Shown: positions 20,351 to 29,595, numbered from the stretch's first letter. The stretch is 64,000 nt of DNA from Nitrospira sp. (GCA_024331095.1 JANDJE010000003.1:99768-163767); one strand, 5' to 3'. The notes: generated by a model not told the origin, from the sequence alone. Made by a program: numbers and translations.

Positions 20351-21085
20351 TCACGTCCTGCCCGGCGTGTCGAGCGCCTTGTTGATTTCGCCGATCAGGC
20401 GGCGCTCGATTTCCGCCGTCTCCTCCGCGCCGACGGCCAGGATGCGCCCGCCCTGGGCGATCTTTTCAAATTCCGCCTTGACGGCGAGCTTCGTGGCGTT
20501 GCCCGGCGCCGCTTGAAGGGAGACGAGATATTGGTTGCGAAAGCCGGCGACTTCCAGCGAGGCGGGGGAGGAGATTTTGCGGTCCGTCACGTACACGGCC
20601 CGTTGATCGGTTCTGAATCCGGCTTTGATCTGATAGCCGTTTCTCGCCAAGGCCTCTTCCGTTATTTTGGCGACGGTGTCCAGGGGGCGGGGGACGGTTT
20701 CGAACTGGGCTCCCTTGTCGTCGGCTTTGATGGACAGGGCCGCTTGGGCCTGGGCCGTCCGTTGAATCTCCGCGCTCATCCGCTTGACCTGCGCGAGTTG
20801 GACCTCCAGTTGTTCATTGAGGCGGGCGGTCGCTTCCTTGGCCGATTCGGTGGCCTGTTTGGCGTCGCGGAGTTCCTGATTCAGCAAATCGATTTGCTGC
20901 TGCATGACGCGATTGCCGGCTTGAAGCGAGGTCAACAGGGATTCTTGCTTGGCCACTTGCTTCTTCAGCGCCTCGTTTTCCGCTTTGAGAGGAGCATCGT
21001 CCGAGCTGCAGCCGACGAGGGCCGATGAAGGGGCGAGCAATCCGATGACCAGCAGGCGACGAAACATGTGAACGAGCCCAAGCAT
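20351..21085 (-). CDS. Lipoprotein with long coiled coil, unknown function
   Basis: The start at 21085 is chosen because GGAGAG lies nine bases upstream, giving 244 residues (an internal ATG at 21067 is an alternative). The signal peptide ends in a lipobox-like SSALVGCSS, so the protein should be lipid-anchored. Residues about 35-115 form a strong heptad coiled coil (LKAENEALKKQVAKQESLLTSL and further). The C-terminal part is a small alpha/beta domain (AVYVTDRKISSPASLEVAGFRNQYLVSLQAAP). Function not recognised. It is divergent from the exported protein at 21193, so the pair may share a promoter region. Confidence 0.7.
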   Translation of the reverse strand: MLGLVHMFRRLLVIGLLAPSSALVGCSSDDAPLKAENEALKKQVAKQESLLTSLQAGNRVMQQQIDLLNQELRDAKQATESAKEATARLNEQLEVQLAQVKRMSAEIQRTAQAQAALSIKADDKGAQFETVPRPLDTVAKITEEALARNGYQIKAGFRTDQRAVYVTDRKISSPASLEVAGFRNQYLVSLQAAPGNATKLAVKAEFEKIAQGGRILAVGAEETAEIERRLIGEINKALDTPGRT

Positions 21086-21192
21086 AGACGAGGTCTCTCC
21101 CAAAAAAGTCGGCCCGATTATCCATGCTTTCCGGCAGGTTGTCCATGCCTGGACGTTTGACCGTGGCGGAAACGGCCTTGTATGCTTCGACC

Positions 21193-21843
21193 ATGAGAAA
21201 GTTGGCGGCTATTCTGACGGTGGGATGCTGGCTGGGGTTGCCGTGGCAAGCGGTGTTCGGCGACGAGACCGGCGGGGGCGTGGCGGAAGCGCCCGTCGAA
21301 GATTATCCCCTGTATGATCGGGCGATCGAGCGCTTGTTCCTCACTTCCCGCACGCGATTGCTGTTGATCGAGCGGATGACCGTCACGCGGCTGTTGCCGA
21401 ACCAAACAGAACCGATGACGGTCGATTGGTTTTACGAACAGGATTATTTCACGGGACGCCTTTCAAGGGAGCTGGTGCACGACTTTGTCCACGCGAACCG
21501 CGCGGCCGCTCGACTTGAAGGACGATTCCGTATCGGCGTCCCGTATCGATTTCTGTCGAATGGGTTGATCGAAGAGCCGGAAGTCTTCTCTAGGAAGACA
21601 CTGAAGGTCGCGCGCTCGGCGCAGGCGCCGCTGCCGTCGTCAGAGCATCTGGCTTTTTCAAAGATCGGACGGACATGGCGCAACGAGCAGGCATTGCTCT
21701 ATGTGGAACAGGTCCGGCCTGACGGCACGGGAGCCGGTTTTCTTGTGTGGTTCGAGCGAAAGGGCCAGGATTGGAAGATTCTCGAGACGGACGTGGTATG
21801 GACCATCCGTGACGAGAGCAGTGAAGGAGAAGAGTTCCCATAG
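21193..21843 (+). CDS. Hypothetical exported protein
   Basis: A 216-residue protein from the ATG at 21193. The earlier track start at 21124 would put 23 unlikely residues before the signal peptide MRKLAAILTVGCWLGLPWQAVFG. The mature domain contains YDRAIERLFLTSRTRLLLIERMTVTRLLP and a beta-rich C-terminal part (FLVWFERKGQDWKILETDVVWTI). I do not recognise the family. Periplasmic location follows from the signal peptide. It is followed 40 bases later by the metallo-beta-lactamase-fold gene in the same direction. Confidence 0.6.
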   Translation: MRKLAAILTVGCWLGLPWQAVFGDETGGGVAEAPVEDYPLYDRAIERLFLTSRTRLLLIERMTVTRLLPNQTEPMTVDWFYEQDYFTGRLSRELVHDFVHANRAAARLEGRFRIGVPYRFLSNGLIEEPEVFSRKTLKVARSAQAPLPSSEHLAFSKIGRTWRNEQALLYVEQVRPDGTGAGFLVWFERKGQDWKILETDVVWTIRDESSEGEEFP

Positions 21844-21883
21844 CTTGCGGCGATAGACGGAAGAACGGTAGCATGAGGCGCCC

Positions 21884-22525
21884 ATGTCCGGACTGATTCG
21901 AAAAACCTTCGCCGTTCCACCACTCGGGTGCAACTGCTCGATCATCGGCGATCCCGTGACCAAACAGGCGATCATCGTCGATCCCGGCGGCGATCCTGAG
22001 CGGATTCTTGGAGAAGTGCGGCGGCTCGGGCTGACGGTGAGCCATATCCTACACACCCATGCCCACTTCGACCATTTTCTCGCGGCCGGTTTATTGAAGC
22101 AGGCGACGGGAGCGACTCTGTGCCTGCACCAGGACGACCTCGATCTCTGGAAGAATCTCGACGTCCAGTGCCGGCTGTTCGGGGTGCCGTCCGCGATCGT
22201 TCCATTGCCGGAGTATTGGTTGAAGGACGAAGAGCGATTGTCGGTCGGAGAGATTTCCCTTCTCGCGCTCCATACGCCCGGCCACACGCCGGGGTCGATG
22301 AGCTTCCACGTTCCGCATGAAAAACTGGTGCTGGCGGGGGATACCCTCTTTCGAGGCAGCATCGGTCGCACCGATCTTTGGGGCGGCGACTATCACGCCA
22401 TCGAACAATCGATCAGGGATCGACTCTACACGCTCGACGACGCCACGGTCGTCGTGACCGGGCACGGGCCGGAGACCGAAGTCGGGTGGGAAAAGGAAAC
22501 CAATCAGTTCATCCGGGCTTCGTAG
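21884..22525 (+). CDS. Metallo-beta-lactamase-fold hydrolase (glyoxalase II-like)
   Basis: A 213-residue soluble protein with the full MBL signature: THAHFDHFLAAG (HxHxDH), GHTPGSMSFHVP, an aspartate in VLAGDTLFRGSIGRTD, and a final GHGPETEVGWEK. These bind two metal ions. The length and the early PLGCNCSIIGDPVT match the short glyoxalase II-like group (YcbL type), which hydrolyses thioesters such as S-lactoylglutathione. The actual substrate is unknown. GAGGCGCCC just before the ATG serves as ribosome binding site. Confidence 0.85.
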   Translation: MSGLIRKTFAVPPLGCNCSIIGDPVTKQAIIVDPGGDPERILGEVRRLGLTVSHILHTHAHFDHFLAAGLLKQATGATLCLHQDDLDLWKNLDVQCRLFGVPSAIVPLPEYWLKDEERLSVGEISLLALHTPGHTPGSMSFHVPHEKLVLAGDTLFRGSIGRTDLWGGDYHAIEQSIRDRLYTLDDATVVVTGHGPETEVGWEKETNQFIRAS

Positions 22526-22547
22526 GGCGGATCGTCCAAGCGTCCCG

Positions 22548-22856
22548 TCATTCCCTCGCCATACGTTCTTTGAGCCGTTCGAGCCGTTTCTCGGTTGATT
22601 GTTTGATGAACGCCATGTTCTCGGCCAGGTGTCGGCGGGCGTCGATTTTTCCTTCCTCCCGGCGTTTTTGCTGATCGAGTCCGAATTGAGCGATGATCGG
22701 CCCGTCTTGCTCGTTCAGTTCTTTCCATATGTCGGCGCAGCGGGATTGTTTGGCTGGCGGGTACTTGTCGCAGGGCGGGTCGGCGGCCGATGCGACCGAC
22801 GCCACGACGGTTGCGGCGATGATCAGCATGGTCAGGTTTCCCCACGAACGGCTCAT
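22548..22856 (-). CDS. Small exported protein of unknown function
   Basis: 102 residues from the ATG at 22856 (GGAG five bases upstream), shorter than the track ORF. It has a signal peptide (LTMLIIAATVVASVASAADPP). The mature part has two cysteines (PPCDKYPPAKQSRCADIW) that could form a disulfide, then a highly charged helix (KKR/EE-rich) ending KRLERLKERMARE. No family recognised. Convergent with the MBL hydrolase gene. Confidence 0.55.
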   Translation of the reverse strand: MSRSWGNLTMLIIAATVVASVASAADPPCDKYPPAKQSRCADIWKELNEQDGPIIAQFGLDQQKRREEGKIDARRHLAENMAFIKQSTEKRLERLKERMARE

Positions 22857-22954
22857 AGAATCTCCAGTCAAGTGATCGGTCGCATTCGACACGATAGCAT
22901 AATTTGAGCGATTGTGCAGAACCATCAAGACGAGCCGCCGTCACTTCTCTTTTA

Positions 22955-23935
22955 TCAAAGAGACCGCCGGTTGACGGTAATGGGAGGAAGAGCTGCGTCA
23001 AGAAGGTGGTGTCGGGTTCGCAAGAGGGCCTGGGCTTCGACGATCGAGCAGGAAACGAATCGGACGGTGTCGCCAGGGCCCAACTGGGCGGCGGAAGGCA
23101 GATCAACCGAGATGACCGCGGCGATGGGAGGATAGCCCCCGGTGGTCTGGCGATCGGCCATCAGCAGGATCGGTTGCCCGTCGGCTGGGACTTGCAACGT
23201 GCCCGTCACCGTGCCTTCTGAGATGAAGTGGTGTGCGCCTGCGCGAGGGAGCGGGGGGCCTATCAACCGATACCCCATGCGATCCGACTGAGGAGCGACC
23301 GTGTAAACGGAACGGAGGAGGGTGGAGACCGCCGCGTCCTGGAAGAATTCACGACGAGAATCGAGAACGACGCGCAGGATGATGGATCGGTCATATCGAG
23401 GGAGCAATCGATCAGGCAGCCGTCGCCCGACCAATTGCTCGGCGCCACCGTCAAATGAGCCGCCAAACAGAAGATCCCCCGCTCGCAACGGACGCCCGTC
23501 AAGTCCACCGGTTTGGCTCGGGCAATGGGTCGAACGGCTTCCCAGGGCCGTCGGTGCGTCGAATCCTCCGGCGATGGCGAGATAACAACGAAACCCGACG
23601 CGCCGCATGCCGAATCGAAGTCGACCGCCGCGCCGAACGTTGAGACATTCCCAGAGGGGGATGTCGTTTCCGTCAAGCGTCGGAGAGAGGTCCGCTCCGG
23701 TGACCGCCAGGCGTGCGTCGTCACGAAAAAAGAGTTCGGGACCCTTGAGGGTACATTCAAGCACGGCCGCTCCGTCGGGGTTCCCGACAAGGCGATTGCC
23801 CACGATGGCCGCGAAGCGGTCCATCGCGCCGGAGACCGGCATGCCGTAACGTTGGTATCCGTGCCGTCCCAGGTCTTGGACGGTTGTGAGCCAGCCCGGT
23901 TTGACGACGTCGATCTCGGCCCGTTTGGGTTTCAT
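22955..23935 (-). CDS. pxpC: 5-oxoprolinase subunit PxpC (biotin-dependent carboxyltransferase-like)
   Basis: 326 residues from the ATG at 23935; the track start at 24100 overlaps pxpA. It begins IDVVKPGWLTTVQDLGRHGYQRYGMPVSGAMDRFA, the hallmark of the KipA/PxpC family (allophanate hydrolase C-terminal-like fold). With PxpB and PxpA it forms the ATP-dependent 5-oxoprolinase that opens the ring of 5-oxoproline (pyroglutamate), a damage product of glutamine, to glutamate. It begins 22 bases after the pxpA stop. Confidence 0.85.
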   Translation of the reverse strand: MKPKRAEIDVVKPGWLTTVQDLGRHGYQRYGMPVSGAMDRFAAIVGNRLVGNPDGAAVLECTLKGPELFFRDDARLAVTGADLSPTLDGNDIPLWECLNVRRGGRLRFGMRRVGFRCYLAIAGGFDAPTALGSRSTHCPSQTGGLDGRPLRAGDLLFGGSFDGGAEQLVGRRLPDRLLPRYDRSIILRVVLDSRREFFQDAAVSTLLRSVYTVAPQSDRMGYRLIGPPLPRAGAHHFISEGTVTGTLQVPADGQPILLMADRQTTGGYPPIAAVISVDLPSAAQLGPGDTVRFVSCSIVEAQALLRTRHHLLDAALPPITVNRRSL

Positions 23936-23957
23936 CCTGTTCTCGATCCGGGGGCCG

Positions 23958-24719
23958 TTACGGACGTGTCGGAGAGGCCGGTCGGTATCCCGCTGATTCG
24001 AGCTCCGCTCGAATGAGGTGGGCGAATTCAACGCTCCGCGGCGTGTCGGCATGGACGCACAGACTGTCGGCGTGGAGGGGCACCCGATACCCTTCGACAC
24101 TGGTCACGAAGCCCTCGAGGATCTCGCGTAATCGGCGGAGGATGTGTTGATCGGTCGTGAGCAGGGCGTCGGGATGAGAACGCGGCACGAGGGTGCCGTC
24201 GGCCCGGTAGGCGCGATCGACAAAAGCTTCTCGGACGACTCCCAGGCCGACTTGTTCCGCGCTCGCGATCAAGGCGGAGCCGGCGGGAGCGACGATCAGC
24301 AGCCGGCGATCGAAGGCCGCCACGACTTGGACGAACGATTTGGCGGCTTCAGCGTTCCAACTCACAAAGTGATAGAGCGCGCCATGAGGCTTGACATGGC
24401 GCAGAGGCAGACGTTCTTCCATCAAGACCTGCGACAGGGCGGTGAGTTGCTTGAGGACCAATGACGCCACTTCATCGGGGGATGTGCGACGGTCGCCTCG
24501 GCCGAAGTCCTCCCTGTTGGGAAATCCAGGATGGGCTCCGATCGCCACGCCATGTTCGGCGGCCAGTCGTGCGGTTCGGCGCATGAGGAGGGAATTGCCG
24601 GCGTGTACGCCGCAGGCGATGTTGACCGACGTGATGAGCGGCATCAGTTCGGTTTCGCGGAGCCGAAATTCCGCGCTGTCGTACTCACCGAGGTCGCTGT
24701 TAAGGTCGATCGTGTCCAT
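23958..24719 (-). CDS. pxpA: 5-oxoprolinase subunit PxpA (LamB/YcsF family)
   Basis: 253 residues from the ATG at 24719 (MDTIDLNSDLGEYDSAEFRLRE), the standard N-terminus of LamB/YcsF proteins; the ATG at 24752 is an alternative. SVNIACGVHAGNSLLMRRTARLA and GAHPGFPNREDFGR are family signatures. PxpA is the catalytic subunit of prokaryotic 5-oxoprolinase. Its start overlaps the end of pxpB by 20 bases, suggesting translational coupling and one operon pxpB-pxpA-pxpC. Confidence 0.88.
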   Translation of the reverse strand: MDTIDLNSDLGEYDSAEFRLRETELMPLITSVNIACGVHAGNSLLMRRTARLAAEHGVAIGAHPGFPNREDFGRGDRRTSPDEVASLVLKQLTALSQVLMEERLPLRHVKPHGALYHFVSWNAEAAKSFVQVVAAFDRRLLIVAPAGSALIASAEQVGLGVVREAFVDRAYRADGTLVPRSHPDALLTTDQHILRRLREILEGFVTSVEGYRVPLHADSLCVHADTPRSVEFAHLIRAELESAGYRPASPTRP

Positions 24720-25398
24720 GGGCCATTTCACGGCTGAGTCGTTCGAACTCATTTTGGTCAATTGGTCGGAATCGGACCCGGTCGCCCGGCTTGAGCAAAA
24801 AGGGATCGAGACCGGTCCGGTGATACAGGGGGATGGGAGTTCGGCCGATCAGTCTCCATCCTCCCGGCGTTGCGATCGGATAGATGCCGGTTTGACGGTC
24901 GGCGAGGCCGACCGATCCGGGCGGGACCCTTGGGCGTGGCGTTTGGAGTCGAGGTATCGCCAGTTGTTCGGGGAGCAATCCGAGATAGGGGAACCCAGGG
25001 GTGAACCCAAGCATATAGACGCGATAGCAAACGGAGGTGTGCAAGGCGATGACCTCGGACGGTTTCAGCCCCGCGAAAGACGCGACGCCTTCCAAGTCCG
25101 GTCCAGAGTCGCCGCCGTACAAGACTGGGATCTTGTGCAGCGCCCCCTGCGACTCCACTTCATGCGGGTGGGGGCAAGACAGGATCAGCAACCGGTCGGT
25201 CAGGGCGGTCAAGTCCCATTGAATCGGATCGTAATGAACGGTGATCGACCGATAGGTCGGGACGACGTCCACGATGCCGTTCCAACCTTGCTCGATGATC
25301 CTGTTCGCGTAGGCAACGACGAGCGCGTTGACGTCGGGATCGATCGCCTCCCCAAGTTCCACGGTGACGGCCGAGTCTCCGAGCGGAATGAGACGCAT
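24700..25398 (-). CDS. pxpB: 5-oxoprolinase subunit PxpB (KipI / allophanate hydrolase subunit 1 family)
   Basis: 232 residues from the ATG at 25398 (MRLIPLGDSAVTVELGEAIDP). The family signatures are YRVYMLGFTPGFPYLGLLPE and PRPRVPPGSVGLADRQTGIYPIATPGGWRLIGRTP. In Bacillus the relative KipI also inhibits a sporulation kinase, but with pxpA and pxpC adjacent the enzyme role is far more likely. First gene of the operon. Confidence 0.88.
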   Translation of the reverse strand: MRLIPLGDSAVTVELGEAIDPDVNALVVAYANRIIEQGWNGIVDVVPTYRSITVHYDPIQWDLTALTDRLLILSCPHPHEVESQGALHKIPVLYGGDSGPDLEGVASFAGLKPSEVIALHTSVCYRVYMLGFTPGFPYLGLLPEQLAIPRLQTPRPRVPPGSVGLADRQTGIYPIATPGGWRLIGRTPIPLYHRTGLDPFLLKPGDRVRFRPIDQNEFERLSREMAHGHDRP

Positions 25399-25469
25399 GA
25401 CGCGAGCCAAGGCGGCCGGGCGCGACGTGTATTGCCGTCGCGCCCGGCTTCAGCCGTTTGAACCGCCGA

Positions 25470-26054
25470 TCATTTCTTGACGGCGGCGTCGACCGAGAAC
25501 GGCGGCGTAAACGTGTCCAACAAGTTTTCGATGGCGGTCGCTGGAATGGCCGTGGGAATGAATTTCGGGTATTCCTGACACTCGACCTCTCCATTCGGTT
25601 CTACGTAAAGTCTGGACTGAACCTTGAAGGCTTTGATCGGCTGGGCCTTGGGCGTCGGCACATACACCGTTTTCCCGTCCGCATCGACGAACGACCAAAA
25701 TGTCTCGTCTCGTACCGCTTCTTTAGTGATGATTTCGTCCAGCGCGGCAACCGCTTGGCCGGTTTTGTGATCGCAGCGCCGATTGTCGAAGTACAGGTTG
25801 ACCGGATTCCCGCTTCCGGCGATCTTGTTCTTGAAGATGGAAAGAACGAAGACGGAGTCGCCGACTTTGAATGGAACAAGGGGCAGCTTAAAGAAGGGAC
25901 CGGCAAACTCGACGATGGGGCCGAGCGTCTTTCCTTTTGCGTCCACCATGACCAACGACTCGACCGTGCCGGCTTCGGCGGGAGGGCACGACGCCACGCC
26001 GAATAAGAGAGCGGACACCATGGTCACAGCCGCGACACCGTTCACTGCTTTCAT
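25470..26054 (-). CDS. Hypothetical exported protein
   Basis: 194 residues from the ATG at 26054, supported by GGAGG eight bases upstream; the track ORF start at 26327 overlaps the bactofilin gene and is wrong. The signal peptide is MKAVNGVAAVTMVSALLFGVASCPPAEAG. The mature domain is beta-rich (VMVDAKGKTLGPIVEFAG, DSVFVLSIFKNKIAG), with cysteines in NRRCDHKTG and EVECQEY. No known family. Lies downstream of the bactofilin gene and upstream of pxpB on the same strand. Confidence 0.6.
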   Translation of the reverse strand: MKAVNGVAAVTMVSALLFGVASCPPAEAGTVESLVMVDAKGKTLGPIVEFAGPFFKLPLVPFKVGDSVFVLSIFKNKIAGSGNPVNLYFDNRRCDHKTGQAVAALDEIITKEAVRDETFWSFVDADGKTVYVPTPKAQPIKAFKVQSRLYVEPNGEVECQEYPKFIPTAIPATAIENLLDTFTPPFSVDAAVKK

Positions 26055-26226
26055 GCCATACCTCCATGCTGTAGTTATGGCGCCCGGCCAAGGACGCCTG
26101 TGATTGACGATGGGATCGCTCGCAGTTCCGCAAGCGAGTCGCATTCTAGGAGATCGATGCAATGTGCGCAAGACGTTGACGACAGGTCGGCCGTTCCTCG
26201 AAAGTTTGTCGGGCTTGCGAAGAGAG

Positions 26227-26685
26227 CTAGCCGCGAGCGACACCTTCGATGAGCAGAGATGGAGAAACTTCAGGCTGTTCGACCGTGACGGGCAACGCTT
26301 GGGTGTCGGTGACGGGCTCCGTTTCAAAAGGATGGGTCCCCATGTCGCTGAGTCCCTTGAAGTAGGCTCCCTCTTCTATCAACAACACCGGCGTGCGGAC
26401 GTCGCCGATGAGGACGGCTTGCTTGAGGAGGTGAATTTTTTGGCGTGCCGTGACGGTTCCTTTGATTTTTCCGCTACTGATCAATGCGCCGACGTTGAGC
26501 GTGCCGTGAACGACCGCGTGTTCGCCGATCACGATCGTTCCCGTCGTGTGAATGTCGCCTTCGAAGCGGCTGTCGAGTTGAACGACGCCTTCGAAATGGG
26601 CGATCCCTTTGAAGACCACATCCTTGCCGAGAATGGTAAACGGTTCGCCGTTCGGTTTATCCAGCCATTTCTTGCTTTCCCACAT
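26227..26685 (-). CDS. Bactofilin family cytoskeletal protein
   Basis: 152 residues from the ATG at 26685 (MWESKKWLDK). Residues about 15-115 carry the bactofilin DUF583 pattern: ILGKDVVFKGIAHFEGVVQLDSRFEGDIHTTGTIVIGEHAVVHGTLNVGALISSGKIKGTVTARQKIHL, which folds as a right-handed beta-helix. A Pro/Glu-rich tail follows. Bactofilins polymerise without nucleotides and organise envelope or cell-shape functions at the membrane. Confidence 0.88.
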   Translation of the reverse strand: MWESKKWLDKPNGEPFTILGKDVVFKGIAHFEGVVQLDSRFEGDIHTTGTIVIGEHAVVHGTLNVGALISSGKIKGTVTARQKIHLLKQAVLIGDVRTPVLLIEEGAYFKGLSDMGTHPFETEPVTDTQALPVTVEQPEVSPSLLIEGVARG

Positions 26686-26915
26686 GACCGCCTTGCCCCT
26701 TGAAAGAATCGTCAGGTCTGCTCGGCGATAGTTGAGCAATACCTATGCCCTCTCAACATGAAGGGAATAGGAGCGGTTTCAGCCGACTTTGTGCGTAACG
26801 CTCGGTCGCAAGCCGCGCGGCGTTCGTAGGTCATTGACGACAGGGTCCTACACTTCTTTAGGGGAGAATAACGACGGTATTGCGGAGGGGGAGTTGGGGC
26901 GGTCGGAAGAGGCGC

Positions 26916-27806
26916 TTATTTCCCCGACGACTGTCTCAATCGTTCCAGTTCCGCCTCTTGCTCGGCCAGCTTTTTTTGCATGGCTTTTAATTCTTCTCTG
27001 AAGACGCGTAACTCCGTGTCGGTTGCACCCGGCATCGGTTGCGCCGGTTGTCCGCCGATTGCCGGGGTCGGGGAGGCAGATTGAGCGGCGAATGGCGAGG
27101 CGAGGAGTCTGTTGAGAAGCTGGTAATCGACGACCACCGTTCGGTCATCCGATCCGCCGAACCAGCTCGATGAGCCGATTTCTCTCCGCAACGCCTTTTC
27201 AGGAATAAATCGCACTTCGCGATTGCGCAGCCCGTCAGGATCGGGAAGCTGGTGGGGTTGTGTCTTGTCGATTTTCCCCGGGCGGTATCGATAATGTGTC
27301 AGTGTCAAGTTGAGCGAGAGCCCCTCCGCGGAGAGATACCCCGCGGTAACTTCCCTGATATCCTGCCCTCTGGCCGCGCGAACCTGTCCTTCCGGCGCGT
27401 AATACAGTCGGAACGCGACCTGTTGATTCGGAGTGGCCTGTGCGAGCGCGGCGGAAATGTGTGGTGCCAAGAGCGCGATGTCGTCTTCTGAAAAGGTCCT
27501 GATATCGCTCAGGTTGGCAGCCATCAAGGCTTTGCCGAGCAACAGCACCAGCCCCGGCTTCTCTTTGGTATGAACGCCGCGCAAGACGTTGGCGATCGTC
27601 GCTTCATCCAGCTTAATGGGATGAGCCGCTTGGAATGATTTGTCCCGCACAGTCTCAAGCAACACGGCGCCCCGACTCTCTTCGTAGACAGTGGTGACGG
27701 GGGGCTTCATGCCGGCGCAGCCGGCGAGAAAAAATGTGAGACATCCCGTCACAAGAACAAAGCAAGGAGAGAGAGCAAGCGAGCGATCGACAATGCGCAT
27801 GGTCAT
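26916..27806 (-). CDS. Predicted lipoprotein of unknown function
   Basis: 296 residues from the ATG at 27806. The signal peptide ends in the lipobox FFLAGCAG, so the protein is lipid-anchored. The mature part includes a region YEESRGAVLLETVRDKSFQAAHPIKLDEATIANVLRG and TLTHYRYRPGKIDKTQ. The C-terminus is a Pro-rich linker plus a short coiled coil (ELKAMQKKLAEQEAELERLRQ). I have seen comparable uncharacterised proteins in Nitrospira-type genomes but cannot assign a function. Confidence 0.65.
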   Translation of the reverse strand: MTMRIVDRSLALSPCFVLVTGCLTFFLAGCAGMKPPVTTVYEESRGAVLLETVRDKSFQAAHPIKLDEATIANVLRGVHTKEKPGLVLLLGKALMAANLSDIRTFSEDDIALLAPHISAALAQATPNQQVAFRLYYAPEGQVRAARGQDIREVTAGYLSAEGLSLNLTLTHYRYRPGKIDKTQPHQLPDPDGLRNREVRFIPEKALRREIGSSSWFGGSDDRTVVVDYQLLNRLLASPFAAQSASPTPAIGGQPAQPMPGATDTELRVFREELKAMQKKLAEQEAELERLRQSSGK

Positions 27807-28236
27807 ACTCTTGGTCGGTGAGTTAAAGAAAGACATAGAGTGCCAGTCTAACAAAAAGGGTCTCCTTAAAACAAACGCGCATAAGACTCATTGTGCCCAT
27901 GACGATCGTTGTCTCATAAGAGCAGCTCACCCGCCGCTTCTCTGTCTGATTGGGGTCGAGCCGTGAGGAATGATCGGCGTGGTCGCGTACCTTAACAGAA
28001 AGCACGTCTGTCAGCCATCGCTCTGTTGTCTCAAGAGAACGAGATCCGGCTCCCGTTCATCCCCAACGTGTGCGAAGCGTGTCGGATCATCGGCTCAATG
28101 CGTTGGTTCCAGAACCGCCCCCTCGATTACCGCCGTAAAACCTCATTTAAGCAGGCCGCACCGATCAACTCGGAGCTTGGATGGTCTGATTTTTCAAGAG
28201 AATCTGGCGCTGTTCGGCGGTAATGGAAGGAAAACG
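27807..28236. other. Intergenic region without convincing gene
   Basis: About 430 bases between the lipoprotein start and the porin terminator. The track shows only short ORFs here (for example 28026-28223) with no Shine-Dalgarno, signal or family resemblance. The stretch probably holds the promoter of the minus-strand lipoprotein gene. No clear -35/-10 pair was found. Confidence 0.4.
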
Positions 28237-28272
28237 GAAGAGCCGATCCAGGATACTCTGGATCGGCTCTTC
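28237..28272 (-). terminator. Strong intrinsic-type hairpin downstream of the porin gene
   Basis: A perfect 15-base inverted repeat (GAAGAGCCGATCCAG / CTGGATCGGCTCTTC) with a 6-base loop, 37 bases after the porin stop. On the minus strand it is followed by CGTTTTCCTT, a modest U tract. It would end porin transcription. Confidence 0.8.
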
Positions 28273-28308
28273 GTAAGAGGTCGTTGATCCTTGATCGATG
28301 CGTTCAAT

Positions 28309-29595
28309 TCAGTACTGCAACTGCAAGGCGACGTGGAACGAATCGACCTTGTCTCCCGTCGCAGAGGGGGAAAAGCTTCCCGCCGGGCCTCCCTTTGTTT
28401 TGAGATCGCCATAGGTGTAGTACGCAGATATTCTCGCATTGAAGCCGTCGATTACGTAGTTCACGCCGCCTTCCCATTCTTGACGTGTTGAACTGTTCAG
28501 AGGATTGATGGAGGTAAAACGAGCATAGGGCTGGAATTGGCCGATCCCCACCTTCGCGGGAATCAAGTACAAGCCGTAGACGGTCCACGAGTGGCCGTTG
28601 AAGATACAGAAACAATCCACCAGTCCGGTCACTGGCGACACAGCGGTAAATGCGTCAAGCGAATATCGAGCCCAGAATCGCTTGAACTCTCCATTGAATG
28701 TAAAGACGCCCCAGTTGTTCGGAAGGACCTTTTCCACCAAGAGATCAATGGACATGCCAGTGAAATCACTCACGCCAAACGCCGCATTGATGTTGCCTGC
28801 TCCGTCTTTCTGGTGTTGCCCGCTGATCGCGATGGCCAGAATGTCCCCGGCCGTCCCAAAATAGGTGCCGGATGTGTAATAGCCCGGAGAGGTTTCGTCG
28901 TTCAGCAGGTTCCACTGCAAGCGCCCGGTGTACATCAAACTGCTCCCGCTGTTTGCGGCGGCTCGTAACCCCTGAGACACGGAAACCGCGTACAATAAAT
29001 GGGTGCCCATGGGATGGATCTTTCCCCAGAGAGTCGCGCCATTATCGCGACCATAGAGTCCGGCCCCATTGTCGAAATTTGAGCTGAAGTCCGCCGGGAA
29101 AAACGGAGTTCTGAAACCCGCATAGGTCGCATGATAGAAAGGACCGTTCAACTCGCCGCGCTCGCTCGGCAGCAACAGCCGTCCAACCCAGATGTTGAAC
29201 TTTTCATCAAACTCGAATTTCCCGATCGCGTCCAACAGTCCAATAGTCGAGTTTCCACCGAAGATATTTGCCCCTCCAGCAACCCCGCAGTTGAAACACT
29301 CTGTGTTGAACTCGAACCCGACGTACTTGTGGATTTTGCCGTTAATATAGATTCGAGCGAAGTCCACCTTGAAGTCATTGGTGTAGTGCCCTGCGGGCGA
29401 GGCGCCTTCCACCGCGTTAAAACTTGTTTTGATACCCATTCCGATTGAAATCCACTTGTCATCATCGGCCTTGATCGTTCCCCCTGCATAACCATCTTCA
29501 GGTACCATGGCCCCAATACCAACTATCACGGCCACGAGAGTCCACGGAACCACACACCTCCTCCTCCTCCACCACCTTACTAGATCCACCTTCAT
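28309..29595 (-). CDS. Outer-membrane porin, probable urea/short-amide porin (FmdC-like)
   Basis: A 428-residue protein with an N-terminal signal (VVPWTLVAVIVGIGAMVPEDGYAGG) and no cytoplasmic helices. The mature chain is rich in alternating polar/aromatic strands (FKVDFARIYINGKIHKYVGFEFN, NIWVGRLLLPSE) and ends in aromatic LQLQY, as outer-membrane barrels do. AAAGGAGG precedes the ATG by 8 bases. The fold resembles phosphate-selective-porin-like proteins. Position next to the divergent urtABCDE-ureABCFGD genes suggests that it passes urea or amides through the outer membrane, like FmdC-type porins reported beside urea genes. The specificity is inference. Confidence 0.8.
   Translation of the reverse strand: MKVDLVRWWRRRRCVVPWTLVAVIVGIGAMVPEDGYAGGTIKADDDKWISIGMGIKTSFNAVEGASPAGHYTNDFKVDFARIYINGKIHKYVGFEFNTECFNCGVAGGANIFGGNSTIGLLDAIGKFEFDEKFNIWVGRLLLPSERGELNGPFYHATYAGFRTPFFPADFSSNFDNGAGLYGRDNGATLWGKIHPMGTHLLYAVSVSQGLRAAANSGSSLMYTGRLQWNLLNDETSPGYYTSGTYFGTAGDILAIAISGQHQKDGAGNINAAFGVSDFTGMSIDLLVEKVLPNNWGVFTFNGEFKRFWARYSLDAFTAVSPVTGLVDCFCIFNGHSWTVYGLYLIPAKVGIGQFQPYARFTSINPLNSSTRQEWEGGVNYVIDGFNARISAYYTYGDLKTKGGPAGSFSPSATGDKVDSFHVALQLQY

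Noticed and set aside
27970-28287. 105-aa and 65-aa plus-strand ORFs between the lipoprotein and porin
   Set aside because: They overlap the terminator hairpin of the porin gene and show no family signature or ribosome binding site.
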